Source of the DNA: Liolophura sinensis | Lineage: Eukaryota > Mollusca > Polyplacophora > Chitonida > Chitonidae | Assembly (NCBI RefSeq): GCF_032854445.1 | Contig: NC_088295.1 | Location: 76,164,028-76,228,027, forward strand | Direction: 5' to 3' | Length of the DNA: 64,000 nt | Part shown: positions 41,060 through 54,900 of the stretch, one piece after another | How the letters are laid out: every line of letters starts with the position of its first letter | How positions within the stretch are numbered: position 1 is the first letter of the stretch | Notes under the pieces: generated by a model | Told to the model about the DNA's origin: nothing | The model's input: only the letters and a program-made list of their open reading frames with translations | Databases searched by the model: none | Position numbers and translations under genes: made by a program

Positions 41060-41460
41060 GTATGTATGTATGTATGTATGTATGCTTGGGGTTTCACGTC
41101 GTACTCAACAGTTTTTCAGTCATAGACAGTGATGAGTCATTATTAGTGTGTGTACATATACTCTGTCTTTTTGTGGCAAGGCATGTCCATGTAGCCAAAA
41201 TGCTGCCACCACTGAAGTATCCTGTCGAAAACACCAGACATGACACCTTACGCAGTCACATTATACTGACAAGAGTCGCATTTGGACATTTTCGCCACTC
41301 TGCTGGACTGAGACTATTTCGAGAGATCAAAAGGCTTATTGGTGCTGTAAACCAAGCGTCAGTTCTCAAACATGACACCCCACGCAGTCACACTATACTG
41401 ACACCGGGCCAACCAGTCCTGTTTCCTTTCTCTAACCTCTCAGACTGTTTGTAACTCCTG
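41060..41460 (-). repeat. SINE-2 copy with (TATG)n end
   Basis: ATGTATGTATGCTTGGGGTT, TCACGTCGTACTCAACAG, and TATACTGACACCGGGCCAAC are SINE-2 landmarks. It contains or adjoins a 100-base duplication described separately. Confidence 0.7.
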
Positions 41461-41620
41461 GTCTATTTACATACAATAATTAGGAAGACTTTCTATCAAC
41501 ACGAATACTAGAGTTACAGGAGTCGCATTTGGACATTTTTACCACTCTGCTGGACTGAGACTCCATTTAGAGAGATCAAAAGGCTTATTGGTGCTGTAAA
41601 CCAAGCGTCAGTTCTCAAAA
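41272..41620. repeat. Direct duplication of about 100 bases
   Basis: GAGTCGCATTTGGACATTTT, GCTGGACTGAGACT and AGGCTTATTGGTGCTGTAAA occur at 41274-41370 and again at 41520-41618, about 248 bases apart. Confidence 0.85.
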
Positions 41621-42134
41621 GTGTAACAAAACTGAAGTCAGGGTTGATACCAGTCTTGATAAAATTTAATACCGGACATTTTTTTTTTCGAGAAAACTGA
41701 AAGAGATTTGCAACACCCAGTATGCGTAGTACGTTACAGTGATGTGAACTATTCGAAAAGTGGGATTTACAAATTGAATCTTCCCTCGAAACTTAACGAG
41801 GCTTGCGGGCCAGCTTGTACCGCATACCAATGAACCCATCGAAAGAAGTGACACTTGCTACGTCATGTAGACATTAAGGCATTCGAATATCTGTTGTCAT
41901 GAGCCCTTGACAACACTTTGTAATTGCAAGGTGTTTGTATAGGTGAATCAATCACACAGCAATTAAAGGGTGACTGTGTACGCACACTATTTAAAACATT
42001 TATCTTTTTTTGTGCCTAGTGTACCGGACACCGGCATATACTGCTGATGACCAAAAGGCACGGACCAAAAGTAGAGGCGGGGGCCCGATATCGTGGCATG
42101 GACCGGAAGTAGGGGCCTGGGCTTCGTTGTTGGT

Positions 42135-42257
42135 TCGCAGCACTCTTGTCATTTAAACAGTTCATTGATTACAAGGCGACAGTTTCGTCAAATCACAAAT
42201 GAGACCCTTGGAAATGTTGCATGCCATGTAGAAAATTGTGGAGTTTCCACGGCTTTC
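42135..42257 (-). repeat. 123-base repeat, copy 2 (inverted)
   Basis: TCGCAGCACTCTTGTCATTT to TTTCCACGGCTTTC. It is the reverse complement of 37031-37153 with one difference in 123 bases; sequence on either side is unrelated. Confidence 0.92.
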
Positions 42258-42492
42258 ATAATAATGTACGTATTTGTACTTGCTGGATTCTTATATATGG
42301 CGCTCAGTTTGTTTGAATCGCTTTTCTAGCTACAGTTACTGGTTTTGTGGATGTATATTTTTTTCCGCTTGATTCTTAAATATAGTTCATGTGCAAACTA
42401 ACTTTTCTTTTCTTGGGAATTCAGCCGTAATTATTATAATTATTACAGCAGGAGCTGGATAAAACATAGGTTGGGGGTAATGTACATATTAA

Positions 42493-42498
42493 AATAAA
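42493..42498 (+). promoter_or_regulatory. Possible poly(A) signal of the Ig receptor
   Basis: AATAAA about 1.7 kb after the stop. I saw no nearer canonical signal on this strand, but the distance makes it uncertain. Confidence 0.25.
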
Positions 42499-42559
42499 AA
42501 CCGTGATTAATACGATGTCTTACTAATTTCACTATATTTTAGCAGCCAACCTACTTTAG

Positions 42560-42656
42560 GATCATGGGTTTTCCTCCCACCATAATGCTGGCCGCCGTCG
42601 TATATGTGAAATAAGCTTGTGTTCGGCATAAAACACCAATCAAATAAACACATAAA
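42560..42656 (+). repeat. SINE-1 3' fragment
   Basis: GGATCATGGGTTTTCCTCCC to CACCAATCAAATAAACAC. Confidence 0.78.
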
Positions 42657-42824
42657 TACTTCAGTATCACGTGAATATCTGACACGGTTCTAAGTGCTCT
42701 TAATATGTTCGTGTATGTAATCTACAGATTAACATTTTTTAAACCCAAAATTCCTCGTACTTTAATATCGCTGAATTGTTGGTGATTTCATGAACGCCAA
42801 TGTACAGTAGCAAATTGCTCCGTT

Positions 42825-42990
42825 TATATGTGTTTCACTACAGGCGTTTAATGTGGTACTCAAGAATTGTTCAGTTTTATTACGGCAGTCAGGTATACGT
42901 GATGAGGCAGCTAGTCAGAGCCCTGAGGAAACCTCTGTCCTTTGCCAGTAACCTGACAAACTTTTTGACAAAGATACAGCTGAAACTCGA
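42825..42990 (-). repeat. SINE-1 copy, diverged
   Basis: GTTTCACTACAGGCGTTTAA, GTACTCAAGAATTGTTCAG and GAGGCAGCTAGTCAGAGCCC are still alignable to the family. Confidence 0.55.
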
Positions 42991-43366
42991 AACTGCAGCC
43001 TCAATGGTTAGTAAACTTTCGGCAGAAGCCAACATTTGGACATCTCCACATGCGTTTCAAGGCAGTGATTAGCATGGAATGTCAGCATTGCTTGACAGAC
43101 ATCAATAACTCTCGACACATGACATTTCAAGTACACCGCGAATGTTTTGGGAATTAATATGGGTCGACTCCCCAAAGCCAGTCTAAAATTTGAAATTCAA
43201 CACCCCTGTTTTTAGATCCTGGGATTAACACTGCGAATCCACAATAGGTGTTAAACCGAGACAAATCTGTCACAAACTGAACTTTTCAGGCCAAACACTA
43301 TGCAGTGTATTTGATTTTATAACACGAGTAAAACATGACTTTGTGAAATCGGCTCCTAGTGTCTGG

Positions 43367-43584
43367 CCCGAGATCACGAAGCGATCTTAGACTTAAGTAA
43401 AATTCAATGATTAAACTTTTCCGTTATTTTAGCTGAATTTTTTGTTACAACAATTTGCCCAGAATTTACGCTTTTAAGCAATACTTTGACCTTGTTATGT
43501 AAGAAATAACCATTTTAAAGTGAATTGAAATTTTGACTTTCTAAAAGTCTTTTGAAAGTCTAAGTTCTTTTCGTGATCCCCGGG
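43367..43584. mobile_element. Terminal-inverted-repeat MITE (GATCACGAA ends)
   Basis: CCCGAGATCACGAAGCGATC, then TTAGACTTAA at the left is inverse to AAAGTCTAAGTTCTTTTCG, then TGATCCCCGGG at the right. About 218 bases, AT-rich inside. Superfamily not clear. Confidence 0.75.
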
Positions 43585-44036
43585 CCTGTTTTACGAAACA
43601 TTCGTGAAATGCGCCTGGCGTGACCTCCATGACAACATACACGTACAGTGTAGAGATATGTCACCCAGGTCAATGTGCTTAACGCAGCATTGTGACAGCT
43701 GTGTATAAGGGCCTAAATTTTCGTTCATGACTAACTTGCTCAATTTACTGTACTCTGAGAATTCCAATGACTCTAGGAAAGTGCTTTAAGGCTGGTTTGG
43801 AAGGTATTGTTATATCCTAGTGAAAAAAAGTATGTTTCGACGTTTATTTGCCTCTAAAAATGCACTTTGTGGGGGCGAAAATTGGGATCATTCAGGGTAT
43901 CTTACTGAAAAGGGTCCAGATGTTCCGACATCCATATACACTGTATTTTGTTAAGTTTCCACACCAAGAAGTCACATGGAATGTTTCGTATCAGAATGGG
44001 GATATCACAGAATAAGACCACAATTTTCAGTGACTA

Positions 44037-44042
44037 TTTATT
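44037..44042 (-). promoter_or_regulatory. Poly(A) signal of TOPBP1
   Basis: TTTATT on the plus strand reads AATAAA on the minus strand, about 620 bases after the TAG of TOPBP1. Confidence 0.45.
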
Positions 44043-44664
44043 GAGCCCAACTGAAAACTCACTGGTTTGTGTAACAAGGCCACATGACAAGTTTTCTTGT
44101 ACGGAATTTTAAGTAGGTACAGACTTCCAACATGTCTTTAAAAATTGATACAATTACTAAAAGGATTAAAGGAGAAAAGAAATATAATTTGTTGATTAAC
44201 AATACACATACTTTTGGAAAACTGACATTGTAAGAAACGTTTACCTCATCAATTCTGTTAGAAAATAAATACACTACCTGACAAAGAGCCCTTGAGCAAT
44301 CGAATGAAAAAAGATGTTTCACTCATGGTGATTCTATAGAAAGTGTCAAGTTAGAATAGTCAGCATCAGATAAAAAACGAGTCTTGTTTCCTTTGCACAA
44401 ACCATTCACCCAGCAATGATTTGATAGTATGATGGACAAAAGTTTGATTCATGAAATTTAAATGGAATATGTTGATGGGTCAAATGTTTAGAAGCACTGT
44501 ACACCGGTCATATCTACATGCTCATACAACTCTCAATCTCCACTATTCACACTTTGTTCAGTCGGCAGTGACCAAATCACTGCTTGATTTCAGATTTCAG
44601 TGGAATCCTGCTTATCGCCATTAGTTTACACACTGATTCTGTCTTCCCAGATCATCTCGCATAT

Positions 44665-47600
44665 CTACACACGTCTGGATCTTTTACCGCTGTCGCTAGT
44701 AGATGACGCCTTCCTCTTCCTAGCTGTTTGTTCTGGACCAGATATACTGGACAATAAAAAAAATTCATCAGTAAAATATAATTTCACCACTAAATTGGTA
44801 TGTTACTTACAATTTCTGATCTTATCTAAGTTACTCATCTGCCTTGTTGGCAATGTTTCATTCATCTTAGAGGGACGCTTTTAGATTTGTTCAGAAGAAG
44901 GATATGGTAATAAGACAAATGATTGTTTCAGCACCAGGAGTACCATTACTTGACTTTTATTTGCCTCCAAAAATTATTTTTATTCATATGGTTTATTTGA
45001 TTGGTGTTCGGGGAAATCCATGACATTCTGAAGGATGCTAACAAACCTTCCCACGAACAGCCGCAGAGGGAGTTAGCACGAGCAGACTTGAACTCACAGC
45101 AACCGCATTGGTGAGAGGCTCCTGGGTCAGTGCACCCTGCCAGCATGCTTATCGCCTCTGCCATGGAGGCCCCAAAGCAAGTTTTCAGGGCAGAAACATT
45201 TCCATAAGTCTACCTGTGTTTTGAACTATCAACGTACCAGAAACCTAGATCTATTCATTATGTCCAAACAACCAGTGTTGTGACATCCTGAAGTTGTTAC
45301 ATTATGATACATTTTAACATATTTCCTTCAGTTTATTATTGACGTTGTGTTTAATAGTATGTCTTTTTAGCATACAGGTAAATTAATTCTCTGACAGAAT
45401 CTCACCTGGCTTTCAGGGCCATCACCTCCGTAGGACAGCTCTCGTCAGGGTTAGGAGGGGGGTCCTCAGTCAAGAAGGAGGCTATGTAGTCAGGCCTCAG
45501 GCAGTTCACACCATCATGTAGTAACTGCTCCAAATCATCCTGAAACAACATACAGTGTTGTTGCTCATCTTCGCTTTCAACATCGTTTTGGTAAAATGAC
45601 AACAGTGTGTACTAGTTAGCAGGCTGGTTCCAGTGTGGACATAGTTCTAGTGCTGCCTCACTGGAATGCCATGTCAAATGCAACAGACATGATACCCATG
45701 TAGTTCCAGTATACAGACATTGAGCTGATAAGTACATGTGCTTGGAATTGTACAACTTGTTTCACAACAGCTATCATGGCTGAGGGATACATTGAATCAT
45801 CAGATGACACACATTATAGTAAATCAGAGACATTAAAAAACACACTTACTTGTGACAACTTAATCTTGTGCAGGTCTAAGAATGCATGGGTGGCATCAAG
45901 AGAGCTTGAAAAAGGTGGTCTGAAAGAGACGCAGAGGAGTATTAGTCTGAAGCAAAACATCACATTGCATTGTATATATTTCTGCCTCTCTGTCTATTTC
46001 TGATGATACATGAAAACATGTAAGTAGTACTCAGCAAGAGCAGGAAATGTACCGAGACAAATGTATGTCATCACCAGACTATAAATTGTTGATGTTTTGA
46101 CTTTTAATACTTTTTCAATGCTTAGAATGAAAGTATAATTCAACTATCGGACAGTCTAGTATTGCATGTACCATAATAAAACAATACAAGGTCTCATGCA
46201 TAATGTCATTCAATGACATTAACTGCTCAAAACTGATGTCTGCGGGTTTAATGCTGTTCTCTAATGATACCTTTCCTTACCTAGTTGCCACAACTTGAGC
46301 ACCTCCAGCTTCCAACAGCCGCTTGAAGTTCTCTTCCTTATTCTTATCTGTACATAATACAACTTTCCAACCTTCAAATGCTCCCCGACAACTTTGGTTT
46401 GCCTTAACACAGAAGAGCAGAAATGGTTGTCAACATTGTACATAAAGTATCTGTGATACTGTGAAGATCCAATATCATGGTCCAACTTTAGCTGGTGAAA
46501 TCACTTAAGTTTATACATCTACATCTTTGCCACATTTTCAGAGCATAATGTTCAAAATGTTCTTAAGAAGCCCCAATCCAGTTTTATGTTTATAAAGTCA
46601 CTTAACTTGGATATTAAAATCCTGATGACATAAGAAAAAGGTCATATGCAATGAAACTACTCTAATTCCTCAACCTTTTAAGAAAGAGAAACCTATACCG
46701 CTATTTATGTGCACTTTTAATTTATTTTAGACAGTTGCACTGGCCAGTTTCAAGGCTTCACAAAAAGTGTAATTTTATTAGTCAACACCGAATAATGCCT
46801 TCAGAATATGCTTGAATAAACACCTTGAAAACCTGTGAAAAGGTTGAAGAATTACTGCAGTTTGGCCCTACTTTTTCTTTGGGCGGGTGGGGGGAGGGCG
46901 GAGTGAGGAGGGGGGATGCTGAAAGTTGACAATGCTACTGGTGCTGAAATTACATTAAACTAACTGCAATAAAAGAGCTAGAGCCGCAGTGTACACTTGT
47001 CTATGACGTGGTGATACAACATCCAACCAAATGAGATCTTTGTCATCCGCTAACCTGATCCACTCTCGTTTCAGAAGATGAGGTCATTTAACATAAACAT
47101 GCTTCAATGAATGAATGATTTAAGACTTGATATCATGGGGATAAACATGTTTCATATCAACATGAGTACTCATGTACCTTAATACTGTCTTGTATACGAA
47201 TCCTCCAGCGATGAGCGGCTACAGCCAGCCGCATGGTCAGGGCAGAAGAATTTGCCAGAATAATTCGGGTGCCATCACTACCCCACTCATGCACTTCTTC
47301 CTGAAACCAGTATTGACAAAGAAAATGAATGGTCAATGTATCGACTAGAATAATATCTGTACTTAAAGCAATTACAAGTATGATTTACTTATTTATTTAA
47401 TTGGTGTTTATGCCTTACTCAAGAATATTTCAATTATATGTCAGCTGCCAGCATTATGGCAGGAGGAAACAAGGCAGAAAGTGGGGAAACCAACAACCAT
47501 CAGCACGTTGCTGCCAGACTTTCCTGTGCATGACCAGAGAGGAAGCCAGCATGTGGTGGACGTGAATTCACCACCATCGCATTAGTGAAAGGCTCCTGGG

Positions 47601-48971
47601 TTATTGTGGTGTGGTAGCACCCTAACCACCAGGTTACAAAGGCCCTGGTACAATAAGAGAAAGACTGTTAGGAATAAGTCTCTACAACACCTGACCCTTT
47701 CTTGATAAACAATTCAGTAAATGATACATCAGCAATTTAAAATCAAACCCAAGAATATTACTTATGTAAATAATGATACTTTAACTCAAAACTGGCCGTT
47801 GTTCAACATCCTGTATTCTAAGTACAAAGTTTAAATCAATATTTTGTTTCAAAAGCCTGCAGTGAATGCATCAAAACATACAGTATACTGACCTTCAACT
47901 GCTTTATCAGCTACATTTGTTCTCACACTTCTAACATGAGCAGATTTTGTAAACCATACAAAGTACTGTATAACGTTTATTCTAATATTACAACTCACCT
48001 GAACAAAATGACCCTCTTGTCGACAAGCCTCAAAATAAGACTTGTGCAAGACCCATTTTCCTGATGCCACACAAGCTAAAAACTTTTCATTTCTTGTGGG
48101 GTTGCCTGGAACAGACCAACACAAACATTGCAAATCAAAGAAAGTCTTATCAATTTCATCTTATGCTGATATGTCATCCTAATAGCTCTCTTAAATATGT
48201 AATTAAGTATCTGGTTTTGGCAACTCCTAAAAAAACAGAGCATATTTGTTCCATGCCTATGACAATCCTGGCACAAGCTGCAGGAAGAGTTGGGTTATGC
48301 TACTGTAATACAAGTAACTGCTTTATACTGCTTGGCCTGAAGGAGGGAATTGCTCCTGTAAATATGACCTGCTGTGGGACTCTAGGTCAATATCTGATAC
48401 TGGACCAGATTCTGAACACTCACCAACCACTAAATGAGTACAGGAGGAATCATAATGCTGTCCCTCCAACATGCGACCCCCTAACTGTTCAACTAGAGCA
48501 CCATAGTCATCCCTCTCCTGAAAGCACAATGCAATATCCATACATCCACTAATCATCTACTATGTGTATGTTTAAATTTTGCATGAATACTAAAATGTTC
48601 TTCATACAGCTTTGGTGTTAATTACACTTCCACTTCTTCCTTTGCCAGAAATTGTGAGATATAAACTATATTTGAGACAAATGTGACAATATTTAAGACT
48701 AAAACCCATATACATGTACATACTGATGAGCTAATATGTGTAAAGATTGCAATAATATTAAAATGTTTATTCCAAATTATTTCACAGACCTTCATGATTT
48801 AAAACTTTCACTCAGGTCACCCTGACAAGACACGACTAACCTGTTGCTGCATCCCTGAGACTATAAACACTGGCGGTGGTGGAGCGGGGTCATCTTCACC
48901 CTCCTTACCCTCCTCCTCAATCAGTTCTATAGGCTCTGGTTCCTTTTGATTTGCCTGGGCTATAGGAAATC
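44665..48971 (-). CDS. TOPBP1: TOPBP1 BRCT7, BRCT8 and C-terminus exons
   Basis: BRCT7: 48841-48971 (ends [14 protein letters not shown]), 48424-48517 ([29 protein letters not shown]), 47999-48105 ([33 protein letters not shown]), 47178-47300 ([10 protein letters not shown]). BRCT8: 46281-46402 ([20 protein letters not shown]), 45850-45919 ([15 protein letters not shown]), 45406-45539 ([20 protein letters not shown]). 44665-44746 ends in [18 protein letters not shown] and TAG, a basic NLS-like tail. BRCT7/8 bind phosphorylated partners such as BACH1 and mediate oligomerisation (known for the family). Confidence 0.92.
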
Positions 48972-51900
48972 CTGGTATACCAACAACAGCATGTTAGTTA
49001 ATCACTCATTTGTTCATAACTAAAATTAAGAATAAAAAGGCCTTAAGAAACTTAATTTTTTAGTTTGTTGAGGCAAACCAAAGATCTTCACCTTTACCAT
49101 ATAAAATTAACTCAAAGTTGAATGCATACAACCCAGGCTAAAAAACATGTACATGTAAGTTTTCTGTTATTTTCCAAGGTCAAATGTCACAGTTCTCAAA
49201 TATTTTCATTCTTCAGTACACATCTTTACATGCTACAAATCAGATATATTGAAAAAAAAAAACAATCACTGGAATTACATGTAACAAATTAGAGTAGCAA
49301 AACTGAGCACAAACTGAACCTCACCCAAGGATGGAGGCTCTGGTGTGGGGGTTCTGAATTCTCCTGACTTTTTTGAAGACTGAAATATTGCAAGAAAACA
49401 TGCATTTCATCAGCATGAAATCCACACACAAACATCCCAGCAACACAAAAAAACATACTAAGAAGATCATCAAGAACAAATTAAGGTATCCAGCAAAATA
49501 CGCATAAATTTAGTTGTATATATAAATATCTGAAATAAAACCCCTAAATTTACAAGTCAAAATTATTCCAAAAAAGAGCACTGCAATGTTTCTTTATACA
49601 TGTATTAGAATTTAGAAGGCTGTCAGTAAATGGTCCTGTTTTGTATGTATATAAACTATTCAACATGTTAAATTTGCACACCTTATCCTCTTTCGCCTTT
49701 GTGTTAAACTGAATCTCCATAGAGTCATCCTTCTCCAGGTCTGAAAACTGGGCGTTCTCATCAAACTCCAACCCAGGGGGGTAAGCCTGACTACACTGGG
49801 TGGGACTGTGAGCTCGCTGAAGCTCCACAGCTAACCTCTCCTGTTCCAACCTAAACACAGATAAACACATGTCTATACAATCTCACCAAACTCCAGCCCT
49901 GTGGGGTAAGCCTGACTACACTGGGTGGGACTGTGTGATAAGCCTAACTACACTGGGTGGGACTCTGAGCTCGCTCGCTAAAGTTTCACAACTAGCCTCT
50001 CCTTTTCCAACCTGAATCTTCTCAGTCCTTTAAAGCTTCAGCCCACTGTGGTAGACTACACCGGGTGGGACTGCGGAATAAGCCTGACTACACTGGGTGG
50101 GATTGCAGGATAAGCCAGACTACACTGGGTGACACTGGGGGATAAACCGAACTACACAGGGTGAGACTGTGGGGTAGGCCTTACTACAATGGGTGGGATT
50201 GTGGGATAAGCCTGACGAGACTGGGTGGGACTGTGGGGTAAGCCTGACTACACTGGGTGGGACTGTGGGGTAAGCCTAACTAGGCTGGGTGGGACTTTTG
50301 GATGAGCCTAATTACACTGAGTGAGATTGTGGGCTAAGCCTGATGACAAGGAAATGACAGTTCTAACCTCAACTATTCAAATCATTTAAGACAATTAGCA
50401 AAGCTGCACTCATTCCTGCTACTCACCTGCCAGTTTCATCATCCCAGGTCACCTGTACACTCTGAGACGGTTCAGGGTTGGACTGTTCTGAATGTTTACC
50501 TGTAAAACAAAGCATACGATTCCTTCATAATCAGTAAACTGTACTGTGTTATCAAACTCAGCTTCATGCAATACAGGTGACTGACAGATTCATGTATTCT
50601 TGCACATTTCTGTTCTTTATTCCATATAACTCTGGATTTCCAGTTATTAAACACAGTCAACTGTGTGCTTTTACTGCTATAATGCAGAAAAATCAACCTG
50701 ATGTCTTTTGTGTGTGGACTATACAGTGCATAGCCACAACAATACCAATAATTGCTTCATAAAGAGGATAATTTATAGTTTGCATTTTTAGTCTATATAT
50801 ATGTTTTCTACTGCTGAATTCCCCAACATGTGCAATATGTCTACATCTTGCCTAAATGTTCACTAAAATCTGAAGAATACTGTTTAAACCTGAATGACCA
50901 TTCTACAACGATTACAGTGTGATAGACCAGCATACAGACTCACTTGAGCGCCTGGATTTCCTCTGTCCGCTCCCTACCTTCTCTTCTAAAAACATGTACA
51001 AAATCACATGCCAAATACAGTCCCAACCAACAACACAACACTCTATATATTAAGTACCTTATAACCCAGTCACACAGCAGAGATCCAGGAATTTTTTGTT
51101 CGGCCAAACTTTACCAAACTACAAATCTCTTACCTTTGGATGGTTGTAAAGAGTGTTTTCATCAGTTTTGTTTCTGGCAGAAAATGTAAAGGTTTCAACA
51201 GAAATAGTTTTTCCAAAAGTTGCCAGGAGCACTGTAATCCATAATTACTACATACAAACATATATCGTGTATAAATGGTAATTTCTATGTACAAAACACA
51301 GCTTTGTGACTGAATTATTAGGAACTTATCACATACCATCTCCACAAATAACATAAAAAATGCTGTGCATGTATTTGTTGTAGTGCACTAATATAACTTA
51401 AAGGATACATGAAACATTTTTGTTTTATTTTATAACAAAAGTGCAAATAAATTTTTCAACTATCACTTTGGGGGGTAAAAATGGCTTCAAAGTACAATTT
51501 TCTTAAGGCGCCAGTGGTCAGTCCGGAATTAAGTAGCTTGCAGCAGTGACGTCGGTGATGATCCCTGTTTAAAAGAACTAAGTTAGGGACAAAACAAACG
51601 AGTCAGGCCGAATGGGGGCGGTGATGTGGGGAACAGACCGAGGCAGGGGGCGGGTGTAGGGGTATGGAGGGGGCACTAAGCTGGTCCGAAGAAGCCATGC
51701 AGTATGTGTTTACATGTAGCCCACACTGTAGCGACATGGTTCTCCATGGGCTTGCGGCACTTCGGGCGTGTTCACCAAGTTCCGAGCAAGGTCAAGGATG
51801 ACATATTCATTCAAGGATAAAAAAATCTGACCTTTGATGGAAAATATGCATAATATATAGAGGTAATAAACAGGTCAAATAATACCCCCAAAATGAAATT

Positions 51901-54900
51901 TTTTAAACAAAAATTGTGGGACACAATTTTCTTCATTTGGCATAGAAATATAATCCATATAATCTAAAACTATGTTTTACAGTTCCTTTTCATGTATCCC
52001 TTAAAAAAATAGTCATGTGCCCACAAAATATCACGACGAGAGAACCATCTAACCACCACACAATACAATTGACAGACCTACACAAAACACCAACAATCAC
52101 CCATTCCAGTCATACAACATTGTTGTGCAGTTTTACAAACGGAATTTTAAACTGTCAGCATTTCAGGACAGTAAGTAACATAACGCCAACAACACTTACA
52201 ATATAAGGCCACACCATTTTAAATTGTTATTTATTGGCAGAATAAATCTTTTCCAATGCTGAAAAAGGGTATACAAATAACACTGAAACTCAAAAAGCCT
52301 ATATTAACTAAATCTGGACTGTCCAAGCAATTGTCCTGTATAAGACATATTTATATGACCAAAAAGACTTGAAAACCAGAAATTTCATAAAACCCTCAAA
52401 ATCAGAAAAAAATAAGATATGGACTTTCAGTGTTACTTTTATTTAATTTTTTGAGTTTTGGCTCTCCCATAAAACACAAAATAAAATAGGTGTCGCCTAA
52501 GTGTTCCACAGGTTTTCAACTTACTCCCACCAACACTGAGGTGTGCTGGCATACAGCCACTAACCTGGGGAAGTCCTCTGTCTGTTACGTGCCGATGTCC
52601 GGCTCCTACCCACACTATCTGTGGAGGAATTCTCACTGTCAACAACCCCACTGGCTGTGGAGAAAACAAGACATGATACAGCGTACATCAACAATATAAC
52701 AAGTTTATACGTATCAGAACAGTTTGTTTACATCGAGTATATATAACTGAACTAGTCAAAGAGTTCTTTCTTTCAGATAGCTAGTCCACCATAATCGTGA
52801 CATCAGCTACAATGTACATAAATGTATGTAATAGGTAGTCCACCATAATCATGACATCAGCTACAATGTATAAAACTGTATGTGATAGCTAGTCCACCAT
52901 AATCGTGACATCAGCTACAATGTACATAAATGTATGTGATAGTTAGTCCACCATAATCATAACATCAGCTACAGTGTATAACACTGTATGTGATAGGTAG
53001 TCCACCATAATCATGACATCAGCTACAGTGTATAACACTGTATGTGATAGCTGGTCCACCATAATCATGACATTAGTTACAATGTATATATATATAAATG
53101 TATGTGTCAGAATGAATCACTTTCCTTCATTCGGAGAGAAAGCAATTCACTGGTTTAACTGACCAAAAATACACAATCTAACACAGAATTATCATGAAGT
53201 TGCTAACATCACCATAACACTTCATACTGACATGAGTTTTCCATATCAAGAAATGAGATATCATCTTCAATAACAGTTTCTGATAATCCCAGTATCCCTA
53301 GATGCAGAAACCTGTGTCTTACAGGACTTACAGTTCTGTCTCCTGCTCTTCCTCCTTGGAGTCTTCTTTGTCATGCTGAGGAAATATTACAAATATGCAA
53401 TTATACTTATCATCAAGTTAACAGTTTTCCTTCTGTGCAAGTCCATCTTCTCATATATGTTTACATGTATTTTCAGTCAATGGGGACAGCAGCCAGTTTG
53501 CTATCGTATAATCTGAAAATTACAAATACTTACCCTAATTCTTCCAAACTTTGGGACAGACATTAGTAGTGTTGAAAGCAGAATATTGCATTTCTTTACA
53601 ATCCTTTTGGAAAAGTAAAACTATGAGTATGTTTTTCATCAGATGGTCTAACCATGTGAGAAAAAATAAACTCAATATTCCTGCTACAATTTATACGTAT
53701 ATATTGGCTAAAATGAGCAGACCAGGTGTCCCAAAATTTAGAAGAAACAGAATATATTTGACTTTGTGATTTGCTCTATTACTTTCTGCACAAGAACCTC
53801 GAAGTGCCATACGTGTGTGTGTGAAAAAAAAGACAAGAGACACACTGAAGCAAACAGACTGCACAGCTCAAGACTAGTTTGTAGAAGACCGATTAGGTCC
53901 CCCTTAGAATAACACAGTATGAAAACACCAACACAGTGTGACAAAATCTGCAGCAAAAAAGCCTAATCCAGTCATGCATCTATGTACTGAACAACCACAA
54001 GGATGAAAGCATGCAATCACACCGCACTGAAGTTTAATCTAACTTGCCTCTCGGCCATGGGTGACCCAGACAAATGGAAACTGGAAAGAAACGACATCAG
54101 ATACAACAATATACAATGAAGTCTTAGAATAATACTGACGTTTTAAAGTTTGTGTTCCTAATAAACAAATGGAGAAGGTTACTAATTGTCAGAAACAGAA
54201 TTTCTATAGACTAACACTGCTAATGATTAGGCATAAAAAAATATTATTTGCTTTTAAATGTTGTAAATACTGCAACTTATGTTAAATCTGAAAATAGCAA
54301 AATTAAACTATTGCACTTACTTTGTAGTTGCCATGATGTTCATGATTTTATTGTTAAAGGCCTCTCTTATTTCTAGCGTTCCTCCCATATCCAACAACGG
54401 GACCTAAAAAATAACTTGTAACTTTCACGAAATTTGCACATTTCAAAACAATTGATCAGAATGTGCCAACAGCATCCAAACTGCACTGACAGTGTCAAAC
54501 TTACGTGACATAAAACAGACCCAAATCTTTGATTCTGAAACATTTTGCAATCTTATTCTCTAAATTCTCCCTGAGTATGCCCACAATGGCTATAACATGA
54601 TAACATGAAAAGGGTTGCAAGCTGTTTCTCTCTTTAACAGAGCCGCAGGTTGGAAAATACCTATGTTCCATGTATTCAAAAAAAGCTTACCTTTGATTCT
54701 TCATCTAGGACATTATCGCCCATACCACTAACAGGTGGAGATTTTTCCACAGGCGTAACCTTTTCTGCAGTGTCATTCTTCAGATCGTCTGACTTTGAGA
54801 ATTTAGCGGGAACATCATCTGTGGAAAGGGCTCGAGGTTTTGTAGACTTGGGTGTCTCCTGAGCTTGTGAGCGTAACGCATTGCGTGAGGATTTCCTGGT

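Larger units (their letters stand above)
40800..44030. other. Intergenic between the Ig receptor and TOPBP1
   Basis: Convergent 3' ends. The stretch contains a SINE-2, two SINE-1 pieces, the 123-base repeat, a 100-base duplication and a MITE, all listed separately. No exon is supported. Confidence 0.6.

Noticed and set aside
48064-48552. 162-residue plus-strand ORF
   Set aside because: Lies over two TOPBP1 exons on the other strand.
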